From: Verrucomicrobiota bacterium
GTDB taxonomy: Bacteria > Verrucomicrobiota > Verrucomicrobiia > CAIQCK01
Assembly (NCBI GenBank): GCA_016235595.1
Contig: JACRJX010000038.1
Location: 53,603 to 117,602 of the forward strand
Direction of reading: 5' to 3'
Length of the DNA stretch: 64,000 bases
The position numbers were made by a program, and so were the translations under genes. This document shows, piece by piece, positions 43,336-52,815 of the stretch; the first letter of the stretch is position 1, and every line of letters begins with the position of its first letter. A model generated the notes under the pieces. The model did no database searches, had not been told where the DNA came from, and saw nothing but the letters and a program-made list of their open reading frames with translations.

Positions 43336-45513
43336 TCAGCGATCAGTGAATCGAATCACAAACGGCCAATCGCGCACGAGAAGGCCTTTGAGAAGTGTGC
43401 CGTCGGGAGTCTGCGTGACGCTCAATTCCTGAGCCACGCCGTTCATTGGGTCGTAGACGGTCGCCTTGCGACAGGGCACTTTGAGACGCACGTCAACCGG
43501 AGTGCCGTCGCAGTGGTCTTTGGCGTGGCCGCCGAGCCAGAGGACCAGGGCGGAACCTTCGGACGCCTTCAAAGCGAACGCTTCGAGATTCGACGGCGCG
43601 CCGTTGATCGAGTAATCCAGTTCGCCCGGTTCCAGCCCGTCGAGCATCGTGGCCAGGTTTCGCGTGACATAGTAGGCTGCCTGCGGTTGGAGCGGCGAGA
43701 TGGGATCGGCATCGAAGGAACGCCGGAGCAGACTCAGGTCGAGCATGGCGAAATACGGGAAATACATCTCGCAAAAGAACGACTCCAGGCCCAGTGCCGT
43801 GTGACGCGTGAAGACCTGGGCCACATACTTGGCCTTTTCGATCTCGGTGGCCTTGAATCCTCCGCACCATGCCCGTTTGGTCTCGGCTTCGGTGAGCGGC
43901 GGATAGAGGGCGCTGTAGTTCCACTCAGTGACCATGCAGTGTCCACGGAAACCGACGTCGCGAAGCCACTTTTGCAGCGCGCGCACATCGGCCGTGTAAT
44001 GCCGCAACCGCTCAGGATCGGTCTGGTAAAACGGATGCCAGCCGATCTCGTCCACCTCGCGCGCCAACTCACGCGTGGCGGCCAGGTAAATAGTCTGTTT
44101 TCCCCGGTCGGCAAGTTGGGAAGGAGTCCAACTGCTGATGCCGTGGGGGAAGCCAGCCCAGGAACCCATCATGATTTTGGCCTCGGGCGCGTGTTTGCGG
44201 ATGACGGGAATCGCCGCCCGGGCGACGGCCAGATAGTGTTCCGCGTCCGGCTTGGCGCCCCAATAACAGGAGATGTTCCACTCGTTCCAGATCTCAAAGT
44301 GTTTCACCCGACCGCGGAAGTGTTTGACCATGAACTCCACGTAGCGCGTCCAGGCGGCCAGCGCCTCGGGCGTGGTAGGCGGAGCGGGCATGTCGTAGTT
44401 CCATTCCCATAGCTGCGGAAGCGGGCGTCCGGCGGGACCCGAATACAGGCGATTGCCGAAATTGAGCGACATCACGATATCGACGCCGTGCGACACCATC
44501 TCCGTGACGGCGGCGTCGGTTTCGGGATCAATCTTCAACACGCCTTTCTGTTTTTCCACCCAATGCCAGTTGATCGGATCGTCGTGGTAGCCGACGCGCG
44601 CCCACTTGAAACCCGCGTCGTAGTGCAGCGGCCAATACCAGCGGTGGGAGGCGAGCTCCATGCCCGGGCTGTGATGCGTGGAATTCACCGTGATGCCACT
44701 GCCGCATGTTGCCAGGGCCACGTTGCGGCCGCCCATGTCATAGACCTCCACCTCGGCCAGCGAGAACGCATATAGAATGTTCTCCACCAGCGGCAGATTG
44801 CCGGCGGTAATCCAGATTTGCTTGGCCGGCCGGGCGGCGAAGCGGAACTCGCAGTCGAGTTTTGCCGGTGCATCGTCCGTCGGGCCGTCGAACACGGTTT
44901 CCCACTCGCGGCTGTCGCGGCTCGTCTTGATGGTGAGCGTAGCCGGCATGCCGCGGCCAACTTCCACCGCGTCCCGCGCCGGCACCCAGCCCAGCGTGCT
45001 GCGCGGTTGATCGGATGGCGGACGTTTCCGCAGCACCACGCGTTCGATCTGCCGTTCCACGGGCAGGTCAACGCGGATCCAGACCGGCTGCGCATCGGGC
45101 CGCGATTGGCCACGACTCATCCAGCATGTCTGGCGATTGCCGTCAATTAGGTGAATGGCTTCGAGCGGCAGGTAGTCGTTCGCGGTGGATCGCGGCATTC
45201 GCGTGGTGGTCACACCGAGATAGTTCCGTTTGATCTGGCTGCTGTCTTTCGGATGGACCTTCACCCGCGGAGCGGTGTTTCCCGCCTGGAACTGCACGTC
45301 GTCGAGCAGGTTTGGGGCCTCGCCAAGGACCCAGCAGAAGCCGAATCGTTTGATCGGCACACCGTTGCATGCGCCCTGAACCTGCGGCTGTTCACTGGCC
45401 AGTGAAGCCGGCCGGTGCGCGAGAATTGAGGCGGCGGGTGTCTGCTTATCGCCCCCTTCGGCATTGCAAGCCACGACGGCAATCCACAGAAGAAAGATCA
45501 TCATGTATCTCAT
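43336..45513 (-). CDS. GH39-like secreted lipoprotein glycosidase
   Basis: A 725-residue exported protein, probably a lipoprotein (MRYMMIFLLWIAVVAC, lipobox VVAC). Residues 100-250 look like a discoidin/F5-8C-type binding domain (LEAIHLIDGNRQTCWMSR, WIRVDLPVERQIERVVL). A clan GH-A barrel follows, with acid/base Glu in FEIWNEWNISCYWG and nucleophile in HCMVTEWNYSALYP, most like GH39. A small C-terminal beta domain ends at FVIRFTDR. The start is placed by the signal peptide and a GGAG ten bases upstream. Last gene of operon B, 24 bp from the end of the convergent PocR-AraC gene. Substrate unknown; GH39 covers xylosidases and iduronidases. Confidence 0.82.
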   Translation of the reverse strand: MRYMMIFLLWIAVVACNAEGGDKQTPAASILAHRPASLASEQPQVQGACNGVPIKRFGFCWVLGEAPNLLDDVQFQAGNTAPRVKVHPKDSSQIKRNYLGVTTTRMPRSTANDYLPLEAIHLIDGNRQTCWMSRGQSRPDAQPVWIRVDLPVERQIERVVLRKRPPSDQPRSTLGWVPARDAVEVGRGMPATLTIKTSRDSREWETVFDGPTDDAPAKLDCEFRFAARPAKQIWITAGNLPLVENILYAFSLAEVEVYDMGGRNVALATCGSGITVNSTHHSPGMELASHRWYWPLHYDAGFKWARVGYHDDPINWHWVEKQKGVLKIDPETDAAVTEMVSHGVDIVMSLNFGNRLYSGPAGRPLPQLWEWNYDMPAPPTTPEALAAWTRYVEFMVKHFRGRVKHFEIWNEWNISCYWGAKPDAEHYLAVARAAIPVIRKHAPEAKIMMGSWAGFPHGISSWTPSQLADRGKQTIYLAATRELAREVDEIGWHPFYQTDPERLRHYTADVRALQKWLRDVGFRGHCMVTEWNYSALYPPLTEAETKRAWCGGFKATEIEKAKYVAQVFTRHTALGLESFFCEMYFPYFAMLDLSLLRRSFDADPISPLQPQAAYYVTRNLATMLDGLEPGELDYSINGAPSNLEAFALKASEGSALVLWLGGHAKDHCDGTPVDVRLKVPCRKATVYDPMNGVAQELSVTQTPDGTLLKGLLVRDWPFVIRFTDR

Positions 45514-45553
45514 GGCACAGTATCTCCGGTGTGAGCAGCGATTGTTGCTGCTT

Positions 45554-46918
45554 TCATTTCGTGTTGCGTCCACGCAGTCCTGTCGCATCTGTTGAATTCG
45601 TCCCGATGCAATAGAGGCGCCGCGTCGTGCGGATGAACAGCTGGCCATGCGACGCGATGATCGAGGAGCGGACCATTCCGCCATCAGCCGGCTCGTCCAT
45701 GGGTATCTCGTTGATCAATTGGCCATCCTGCGCGCGAATGACGGCAACCTGCCCGTCGAAATTGATGAGATAGATTTTCCCATCGGCGGCCAGCGGCGAG
45801 GCTTCGTATTTGGCCTTTCCGGGCGTCCGAATATTCCATTTCACCGCGCCCGTATGTGGATCGAGACGGGACAACGTTTTGCGCGAATCGCTGAGCACGA
45901 AGAAGTCGCCGTCGTAATAGGCAGGCGTGGGCACTTCCGAGGTCACCGTCCGCGCGTCGTGGGTATTCCATGCCACACCGCGTTCGTCGAGTGTGCCGGT
46001 CTGGTCCACGCGAATGGCATACACGGGCTGGCCCTTGGGAACGCAGACCAGCGCCACCCCGTCAGCAGCGACGGACGACGCAATCAACGGCCAACTGCGA
46101 TTGCGCTGCGGATTCCATGATCCCCATCGCCATATCTCCTTGCCGGTGGCGGGATCATGGCCGCTGAGGGCGTCGCCGCCCGCAATCACCAACTGCGGCT
46201 GCCCCTTGTAGACCATGGGAATCGGCGTGGTATGCGATTCCCGCGATTCGCCGACGGCCTGACTCGGTCGGACGTGCCGCCACAGCGTCTTGCCCGTCCG
46301 GGGATCAAGTGCCAGCAGGAAAGACTCGTTTTCGCGGTCGCTCCGGCCTCGTCCCTGGACGGGCACGTCGCGCTGCAACACCTGAAGATAGAGCCGTCCA
46401 TCGAAAAGCAGCGGGCTGCCGCCGAATGTCCAGTAGAACGCGAAGGGTCCAAAGTCGCGCTCGATGTTTCGCGACCAGCGGCGGACACCGCTCAGGTCGA
46501 AGCATACCAAGTCGCCGTTGCCGAACAGGAACACGACCAACGTGCCATCGGTCACCGGCGACGCGTTGGCGTAGTTGCTGCGATGATCCCGGCTGATTCC
46601 CTGAGCGACGTCGTGACTCCACATCCGTTTGCCGCTGGCCCGGTCGAAACACATGACTTGGAGCGAGTTGTTGGTTGCATCCACGCCCGACAGAAAGACA
46701 CGGTTTCCACAGACGACAGGCGTTGACGCGGCCGGGCCGGGCAAATCGGCAACCCAGGCGATGTTTTCCGTCTTGCTCCATTTCGAGGGCAATCCTCTCT
46801 CGTCGGTGGAGCCGTTGAAAAACGGCCCCCGCCACTGCGGCCAATCGCCGGCTTGCGCCGACGCCGCCAGCAACGCGAACACGAAAACGGCTGCGGGCTG
46901 GAGAAACGATGGTTTCAT
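45554..46918 (-). CDS. PQQ-type beta-propeller protein, secreted
   Basis: A 454-residue exported protein (signal MKPSFLQPAAVFVFALLAASAQA). The mature part starts DWPQWRGPFFNGSTDERGLPSKW, the common opening of PQQ-like propellers in PVC bacteria. It repeats the blade pattern with tryptophan-docking motifs: CFDRASGKRMWSHDV, LDPRTGKTLWRHV, HDPATGKEIWRWG, LDPHTGAVKWNI and IRAQDGQLINEI. No catalytic residues of PQQ dehydrogenases or heme motifs are visible, so it is more likely a scaffold or binding protein than an enzyme. Fifth of six genes in operon B, with gaps of 33 and 40 bp to its neighbours. Confidence 0.87.
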   Translation of the reverse strand: MKPSFLQPAAVFVFALLAASAQAGDWPQWRGPFFNGSTDERGLPSKWSKTENIAWVADLPGPAASTPVVCGNRVFLSGVDATNNSLQVMCFDRASGKRMWSHDVAQGISRDHRSNYANASPVTDGTLVVFLFGNGDLVCFDLSGVRRWSRNIERDFGPFAFYWTFGGSPLLFDGRLYLQVLQRDVPVQGRGRSDRENESFLLALDPRTGKTLWRHVRPSQAVGESRESHTTPIPMVYKGQPQLVIAGGDALSGHDPATGKEIWRWGSWNPQRNRSWPLIASSVAADGVALVCVPKGQPVYAIRVDQTGTLDERGVAWNTHDARTVTSEVPTPAYYDGDFFVLSDSRKTLSRLDPHTGAVKWNIRTPGKAKYEASPLAADGKIYLINFDGQVAVIRAQDGQLINEIPMDEPADGGMVRSSIIASHGQLFIRTTRRLYCIGTNSTDATGLRGRNTK

Positions 46919-46951
46919 GCCGTCTTGTCAGGGCGATCTGATCAATACCGA

Positions 46952-48976
46952 CTATCGCGTCCGTGCAGTCGTGGTCTCGGCAGTCACAGGGAACATCGAA
47001 ACGCGGAACTTGGTGCAGCCGTAAGGAATCAACGTGATTTTTTCGAGCGACTTTTGCTTTGCGACCGGTTCGGACGGCAGTGGAGCTTGGGGCGTGGGAG
47101 TCCAGTCGCAGGGCACGGCGTTGGCGCGCAGCTTCAACGGGGATTTCAGTGACCAGTTCCATCTGGCCGGCATCGACTGACGTTCCACGGAGATGCCGGC
47201 TTTCTGCGCATCCAACGCATACTTCCACTTGGCGGCAGGGTCGGGAGTATTCGCGTCCTGAGTGTCGGGAATCGGCAGGGCAAACAAGAGCGGGCCATAG
47301 GACACCGATGCGTAGGGCGCGCCCTGCGCATTGTTGTCGCGTCCCGTCTGAATGCTCGCCGACATCGGCAGCCGCAGTCGAATCGTATCACCCGGCTTCC
47401 ACAGCCGCTCGATTCGCGCGAACCCGTTGGCATCAGGCGCTGCTTTGAGGGAGGAGCCGTTCACGCGCAACTCCGGTTTCTTGCACCAGCCAGGAATGCG
47501 AAGCGAGAGCGAGAACGTCGCGGCACGCGCGGGCTTCACGTTCATGACGATCAAGTCGCTGAACGGGTAATCGGTTCGGCAAACGATCTCGACAGGCACG
47601 CGATCGGCGGCCAGCGCGGAGACTTTGCAGGGCCCGTAGTGCGTCGCGGCCAGTCCGTTGTCGTAGGTGGCCATCCACATGTGCATCACGTAGTTGGGCA
47701 CGATGCGATTCAGCGCGGCCGTGCAGCACAGTGGGTAATGTGTCGCCTGGTAGGAATTGCCCTCGGCTTTCGGCCCGTGAGGATAGGGCGGACACTTGTC
47801 CACGATGCGGTTGGGACTTTGAAAATAGACGTGAGTTTTGAAATCGCGCGCGACGGTGGCCGGGCCGGCGTTGAAGAACGCCCGCTCCGCGCGGTCCGCC
47901 ATGCGTCCCTGGCCGGTGACGGTCAGCAGCGCTATCTGGCTCCACAGGTAGCCGGCCACGTCGCAGGTCTCGGTTCCTCGATAAGCGCCGGTCGGCCCGT
48001 AGAACTCATCCGCGACGGGCACGCCGGAGGGTTGCATCGCGTCGCGTTCGAGAAGGTCGTGCCACGCGAGAGTCGCATCGAGAAACTCGCGCTTGCCCGT
48101 CCACAAGTAGCCCAGCGCCCAGGGTGTCGTGCTTTCGAGGAAATGCACGACGTGATCGTTCTTTTCGGCTCCAGGCTTCGTGTCGGGCATCTGGCGGTAA
48201 CGGTTCCACGACGCTCCTCCCGGGTTCTTCCCACCACCATCCTTGTCGAACAGCGTCGTCAGCGCCGCGGCAATTTCCTTGTTTCCCGTCCAAGTGTAGG
48301 TGTCGAACGCCGGCCAGGGATTCGACATGCCCCATCCCAACCGCAGCCAGTCGCGGTCGCCGCTGTAGCCCGCTTCCAATGCCCGCAACACGCGTTTGTC
48401 TCCCGACGCGGCGTAGTAGCCAGCCAGCGAACGCCCCAACAGACCACTCGCCCACATCGGCCAGGCGCCGCTGACGAGACTTCCTTTCACATCGTTGGTA
48501 TTGTTCTTGTTCAGCCACCACAGGAACAGGATGCCGTTGGGGTTCATGTGGTTGACAACAACGTCGAGACGTTTCTTCGCCTGCTCGATGAGCATGTCAT
48601 CGTGCAATGCGTAGCCCAGCCGAACCAAGCCATCGAACCAATAGCCACCGCCTTCGTATGGCCAGCCGCCCTTGGGCCAGTTGAGGCGCTCGCCGGTCAT
48701 CGTGTGGTCAATGGCCCATGCGCGCTGGAACTCTTGATGAACCTCGTCCATGTGACCGGTGAACCCGTCCCGCGCCGCAAGGCTCCAATCGCGCAGCCAG
48801 CCAGCCGGCTCCACCGCGCCCGGCGGCAGCGCAATGAACGCAGGCCGCGTCGGCGGCTCGAACGGCCGGCCATAATTCACCGCGCCGGTGGCACCAGGCT
48901 CAGCCGCGGTCATTATGCCGGTGGCGGTTGCAGCCAGAACCAGAACCACTTTGAGGAAGAGAGGTCGCGCGTTCAT
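46952..48976 (-). CDS. GH127/DUF1680-type beta-L-arabinofuranosidase-like protein
   Basis: A 674-residue exported protein (signal MNARPLFLKVVLVLAATATGI). The (alpha/alpha)6 barrel of the DUF1680 family is indicated by GFTGHMDEVHQEFQRAW, GWPYEGGGYWFDGLVRLGYAL and the paired cysteines in HYPLCCTAALNRIVPNYVMHMWM, which in characterised GH127 enzymes bind zinc and supply the nucleophile. A beta-sandwich domain follows (FSLSLRIPGWCKKPELRVNG). Two adjacent ATGs exist (48979, 48976); the second has the better spacing to AGGAG. Fourth gene of operon B. An arabinofuranosidase activity is the best guess, but DUF1680 contains several specificities. Confidence 0.86.
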   Translation of the reverse strand: MNARPLFLKVVLVLAATATGIMTAAEPGATGAVNYGRPFEPPTRPAFIALPPGAVEPAGWLRDWSLAARDGFTGHMDEVHQEFQRAWAIDHTMTGERLNWPKGGWPYEGGGYWFDGLVRLGYALHDDMLIEQAKKRLDVVVNHMNPNGILFLWWLNKNNTNDVKGSLVSGAWPMWASGLLGRSLAGYYAASGDKRVLRALEAGYSGDRDWLRLGWGMSNPWPAFDTYTWTGNKEIAAALTTLFDKDGGGKNPGGASWNRYRQMPDTKPGAEKNDHVVHFLESTTPWALGYLWTGKREFLDATLAWHDLLERDAMQPSGVPVADEFYGPTGAYRGTETCDVAGYLWSQIALLTVTGQGRMADRAERAFFNAGPATVARDFKTHVYFQSPNRIVDKCPPYPHGPKAEGNSYQATHYPLCCTAALNRIVPNYVMHMWMATYDNGLAATHYGPCKVSALAADRVPVEIVCRTDYPFSDLIVMNVKPARAATFSLSLRIPGWCKKPELRVNGSSLKAAPDANGFARIERLWKPGDTIRLRLPMSASIQTGRDNNAQGAPYASVSYGPLLFALPIPDTQDANTPDPAAKWKYALDAQKAGISVERQSMPARWNWSLKSPLKLRANAVPCDWTPTPQAPLPSEPVAKQKSLEKITLIPYGCTKFRVSMFPVTAETTTARTR

Positions 48977-49005
48977 CATGGGTCTCCTGATTGGGTTGAA
49001 AGAAC

Positions 49006-50898
49006 TCAGTGTTTTTTCTTGCGAACCGGACGGCCTCCATACGCGGCGGGGAAATCCGCCGTCACGCCGATGTTCGCGTGATCCATCCGGTCCTCGCGGA
49101 AGTCGGGCTTCCAACTCACGTTTTCTGTCACGGCCGAATCGCCATTCTCAGGCTTGTGGCTGCGCAGTTGCTTGCCCGCGACACGCACAATCTGAAAGTT
49201 CCGAAAAACCTGTTGCATGGACTTCGACGGCCAATCCAGAAAGATGCCATCTGGCGGGAGGTCGATCATGGAGGGGTATGATTGCATGTCCGCAACAACG
49301 ATCTGTTCAAAGGTATTCACCGCATCGCCGCCGGGGATGTTCAGGTTGGCCGCGTGAACAGCCCCCATATCGCCGCTATCCTGGCCGCAATGGTGGATGT
49401 CCAGGTGATGGAACACATTCCCGCGGCACTTGGGGAGGTTGTTGAACACATGCGGCTGCACGAATTGCGCGTTTGTGTTGCCGCGCAGCGTGAGTGCGTA
49501 TCGCACGGAGTTGAAAAGCTCGCAATGGCTGATCTGGTTGTCGCTGGTATTGAACACATTGATGCACGAGGCATAGCAATGAATCTCGCCAATGTCGTGA
49601 ATCCGGCAATTGTGCACGCGGTTTCCCCGGGAGATGTCGGGTGTCGCGCTTTTGCCGTCGTCGGCGAGGAACCGGTTGCAGAGCGTGATGCCGTTGACGC
49701 CCATGTGTTCGATCAAACACCCCTCGACGCGGTTCTCGATGTTATGGCCGATGAACATGATGCCGCTGCGACCGCTGTTGATGAGCCGGCACTTCAGAAT
49801 CTCGACGCCGTAACAGTTGCTGAGCCAGATCAGCGCGGCATCCTTCCGGCCGTAGTCACAGTTCCACCACGTCCGTGGGAAATCATTGGTCTCTTCCAGT
49901 GAAAGTCCTTCGAACCGCAAATGGCTGACGCAGGCTTCGCGATTCGCGCCCTGCACGCGGACGAGCGTGTCCACGACGGGCATGGTGATGTTCAACGAAT
50001 CGGGACGGCCGGGGTGTCTGGGCTTGTAGTAGAGCACGTTGCTCTTTTCATCGTGGAAGAACTCGCCGGGCGCGTCGAGCAGGCCCAGTTCGTCCTCCAG
50101 GAAAAAGCGCGCGTTACCCAGCACCCGGAATTTTTCGTTCGCCAGTTGTCCATAGGGCGATTCATCCACCATGAAAACCAGCCGCCGGGTCTGGGGATCA
50201 ATTTCCCGTATCCGATAGATGCAGCGCATCCAATCGCACTTGCCGCAGTCAAAAATGGCCAGCCGCATCTGGGGACCTTGCGTGACAGGTGGGGCATCCT
50301 CCGCGCGATAGACAAGCCAGGCGTCGCCCAGCTTGCCTCCGCCGGGCACAAGCGCGCGGCAGCCGTCCTCGGTGCGCAGATAGCGTCCTCGGGCAGTCGG
50401 GAAGCCTGCCACATATTCGTGGTTGGGGAACCGGGCTTTCCATGCCCGTTGACCTTTTTCGTAGAGCGTGTGGAAACGAAGACCCGATGGCGTGCTTATT
50501 TTCCAGATTCCGTCCCGATACGGCTGCCATCCTTTGTTCAGATGAACGCTGCCCAAGAGTCTGGCCTTGCCGGGACCGGCGGCGCTGCGATAGATCACGT
50601 GGAAACCATTTTTACCGGAATCGGCTTCGGTAAATTCCAGCGTTCGGCTGAGACGGTATTTGCCGGGTGCCAGGTTCACCACGACATCGCCACGCATGTC
50701 CTTTGTCAGAGCACGGGCGGCCTCTTGGGCGCGATACAGCGTGCGAAACGGTGCTCGCTGGGTTCCCGCGGCCTGATCGTCACCTGTTGGGCTGACATAC
50801 AACTTGTGTTCCGAGCCGGAGCACGCACTCGATAACAGACTCTGCGCGGCGAACACAACCAGCCACGCTCTCCAGTTCGATCGTTCATGCCATTTCAT
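49006..50898 (-). CDS. Right-handed beta-helix protein, secreted
   Basis: A 630-residue exported protein. The mature N-terminus KLYVSPTGDDQAAGTQRAPFRTLYRAQEAARAL is the standard entry of a DUF1565/pectate-lyase-like beta-helix. The helix core follows with stacked turns and Asn ladders (GVEILKCRLINSGRSGIMFIGHNIENRVEGCLIEHMGVNGITL, GNRVHNCRIHDIGEIHCYASCINVFNTSDNQISHCELFNS). Two starts have ribosome sites: 50934 (overlapping the previous stop, GGAG) and 50898 (GAGG). I prefer 50898 because its leader is a normal signal peptide. Such proteins include GH28, GH110 and several lyase families. Third gene of operon B. Confidence 0.84.
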   Translation of the reverse strand: MKWHERSNWRAWLVVFAAQSLLSSACSGSEHKLYVSPTGDDQAAGTQRAPFRTLYRAQEAARALTKDMRGDVVVNLAPGKYRLSRTLEFTEADSGKNGFHVIYRSAAGPGKARLLGSVHLNKGWQPYRDGIWKISTPSGLRFHTLYEKGQRAWKARFPNHEYVAGFPTARGRYLRTEDGCRALVPGGGKLGDAWLVYRAEDAPPVTQGPQMRLAIFDCGKCDWMRCIYRIREIDPQTRRLVFMVDESPYGQLANEKFRVLGNARFFLEDELGLLDAPGEFFHDEKSNVLYYKPRHPGRPDSLNITMPVVDTLVRVQGANREACVSHLRFEGLSLEETNDFPRTWWNCDYGRKDAALIWLSNCYGVEILKCRLINSGRSGIMFIGHNIENRVEGCLIEHMGVNGITLCNRFLADDGKSATPDISRGNRVHNCRIHDIGEIHCYASCINVFNTSDNQISHCELFNSVRYALTLRGNTNAQFVQPHVFNNLPKCRGNVFHHLDIHHCGQDSGDMGAVHAANLNIPGGDAVNTFEQIVVADMQSYPSMIDLPPDGIFLDWPSKSMQQVFRNFQIVRVAGKQLRSHKPENGDSAVTENVSWKPDFREDRMDHANIGVTADFPAAYGGRPVRKKKH

Positions 50899-50926
50899 GG
50901 ATGTGCCTCGATCAGATTGGGCGTGG

Positions 50927-52660
50927 TCATTCATAGCTGATCTCCACGCGGGCGCCTTGTGGGAGGGAAGCAATCGTCAGGTAGCGGCTCTTCCCGACCA
51001 TCTCCTCCTGGGATTTGGCTGCGGCCCCGTTGATGGATGCGGTCGCCTTCCCCGCGCCTTCCGGCAGCAACATGCGCAGTTTCACGCGCTCATGCTTGGA
51101 GACGAGGTTGAACGCAAGCCGCCGCTTCGCCTTGTCGTGAGCAAAATGGTATTCGATCTCTGCGCCGGAGACGGCGTATTCGAGCCGGACGTGCGTTTTC
51201 GGCTCGTTCGCCGCCACCCAGCGGGGCGAAATCGTCACGTCCTTGAACAACGCTCCGTTGTCGCGAACGCCGGCCAATCCAACGACCATGGCATTCATCA
51301 GTTCCGCGCCGCACCAACAACGGGGACCGCCTCCAATGTCCTCGCCTTTGTAGCTGTAAAGGAAGGCAACCTTGCCGTCGCGGCTCATCTTGCGCCCGAT
51401 GCGGTAGAGAATATCGGCGCCGTATTTCTCCTCGCCAAACTCGAAGGCGCCCAAGGCCAACTGTCCGGCGACAAAAGGGGCAATGGCGCCGTTGACGTAC
51501 TGTCCGGCCTTTCGTTTCATGAAGACCGGGTAGGGAGGCTCCAGGTTGCGGAAGTCGTCCAACTCACCGCCGAACTTGGAACGCATCGAACGATATTCGT
51601 TGATGATGGAACGGGCCATGTCGAAATCGACGGTGCCACGGTTGATGTCGGAGGCGTTGGAGAGGCTGAGCTGCCAGGTTTCATCGACGCCGTAGTCCGT
51701 GTTGTCCAAACGCAGGAAATGTTTGTAGAACCTGCCGTTCCAGAGATGACGATTGATGCGTTCCCTTAACGCAACCGCCTCCTGTTCCCAGCGTGCGGCG
51801 TCCTTCTTCTGGCCGACCCGGCGATACATTTTGGCCATGAGGCGTTCGGCCTGGTACAGCCCGGTGTTGTCGCCGTGCATGATGCCCATGGGGTCGTCGG
51901 GATGGATGGAGCGGTCTGTGCTGGAAGAGGCACGATCGAGAAAATCCCACGTGTCAATGGTGCGGGGACGTTTGACCAATTGATAGGTTTTGTCCCAGCG
52001 TTTGGGGTCGCTGGTCAGGTAGCGCAAGCCCTTCTCCAGGCGCGGGAGATTGACGCGCAGATACTTGTCGTTGCCAGTCGCCTGCCAGATCATGTAGACG
52101 CCTTCGACCATCAGGTATTCGATGTCGGCCTCAAGTTCGAGGCGAGCCAGCCCGAAGCCGTTTTCCGGCGTCCTCTTACAGCAGTAATCCGGCCCGTAGT
52201 CGCCAGAGTGTCCATCGGTCAGCGGGGCAATGATCTCGAAGAAGAACCCTTGTGGCGTCTGGTTCTCAAGCATGAGATCCAGAAAACTGGTCATGTCAGG
52301 CTCGAAATACCGGAAGCCCTTCATCGTCAGCACATGGTCGCGAACCCAGTTCAGATTGACCCGGATCGGCCTGTCGCCATACATGAAAACGCGGTTGTTG
52401 CTTTCGATGGCCGCCCGGCACATGGAGAAGAGAAGAGACAATGGATAGTCATGGCACCCCGTGGTGGCGTTACGCACGTTGCCGGTGGAGATGAAACTTC
52501 CCCGCAAACGATGCGTGTTCGCGGCCTCGATTGTTTGCGATTTCTTTCCTTCGTCCTTGCCGGGAACTGTGCCGGATTTCAGATCGTTGGGGGATAACAA
52601 CAAAAGCGTGATGACCAAACCACAGATTCTACTGGCATGAAGTTTTCGACATCGTTTCAT
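50927..52660 (-). CDS. Six-hairpin glycosidase-like protein, secreted
   Basis: A 577-residue exported protein (signal ICGLVITLLLLSPNDLKSG). The middle is an (alpha/alpha)6 barrel: NLNWVRDHVLTMKGFRYFEPDM with the WVRD motif of rhamnosidase- and glucoamylase-like enzymes, MVEGVYMIWQATGNDKYL, DTWDFLDRASSSTD and HGDNTGLYQAERLMAKMYRRVG. The C-terminal 110 residues form a beta-sandwich (FKDVTISPRWVAANEPKTHVRLEYAVSGAEIEYHF). The order suggests a GH78/GH15-type inverting enzyme; specificity is not readable. The ribosome site before the ATG at 52660 is weak, and a 155-bp gap separates it from the upstream gene. Second gene of operon B. Confidence 0.8.
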   Translation of the reverse strand: MKRCRKLHASRICGLVITLLLLSPNDLKSGTVPGKDEGKKSQTIEAANTHRLRGSFISTGNVRNATTGCHDYPLSLLFSMCRAAIESNNRVFMYGDRPIRVNLNWVRDHVLTMKGFRYFEPDMTSFLDLMLENQTPQGFFFEIIAPLTDGHSGDYGPDYCCKRTPENGFGLARLELEADIEYLMVEGVYMIWQATGNDKYLRVNLPRLEKGLRYLTSDPKRWDKTYQLVKRPRTIDTWDFLDRASSSTDRSIHPDDPMGIMHGDNTGLYQAERLMAKMYRRVGQKKDAARWEQEAVALRERINRHLWNGRFYKHFLRLDNTDYGVDETWQLSLSNASDINRGTVDFDMARSIINEYRSMRSKFGGELDDFRNLEPPYPVFMKRKAGQYVNGAIAPFVAGQLALGAFEFGEEKYGADILYRIGRKMSRDGKVAFLYSYKGEDIGGGPRCWCGAELMNAMVVGLAGVRDNGALFKDVTISPRWVAANEPKTHVRLEYAVSGAEIEYHFAHDKAKRRLAFNLVSKHERVKLRMLLPEGAGKATASINGAAAKSQEEMVGKSRYLTIASLPQGARVEISYE

Positions 52661-52815
52661 AGATCGTGTTTCGACAAGGATGAATCATTGTTCGAACCAA
52701 AACCGTCTGTCGCACTCATCCGTCCTTGATCCAGAAGCCGTGCTGACTGAAGACGGTGGCTTTCTGAGTCTGCGGGTTGGCGGCGCTGGTGACAAGCTGC
52801 TTATCCCGAGTGGTT
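52661..52815. other. 155-bp gap inside operon B
   Basis: The largest gap within operon B. On the minus strand one frame stays open for 29 codons between 52816 and about 52727, reading QLVTSAANPQ, then TQKATVFSQHGFWIKDG and TGA, without a start codon. It could be a C-terminal scrap of a lost gene. No promoter or hairpin is evident. Confidence 0.3.

Noticed and set aside
52727..52815. Short coding remnant between the first two genes of operon B
   Set aside because: Only 29 open codons, no start, no similarity I can name; noted in the gap entry and not called a pseudogene.
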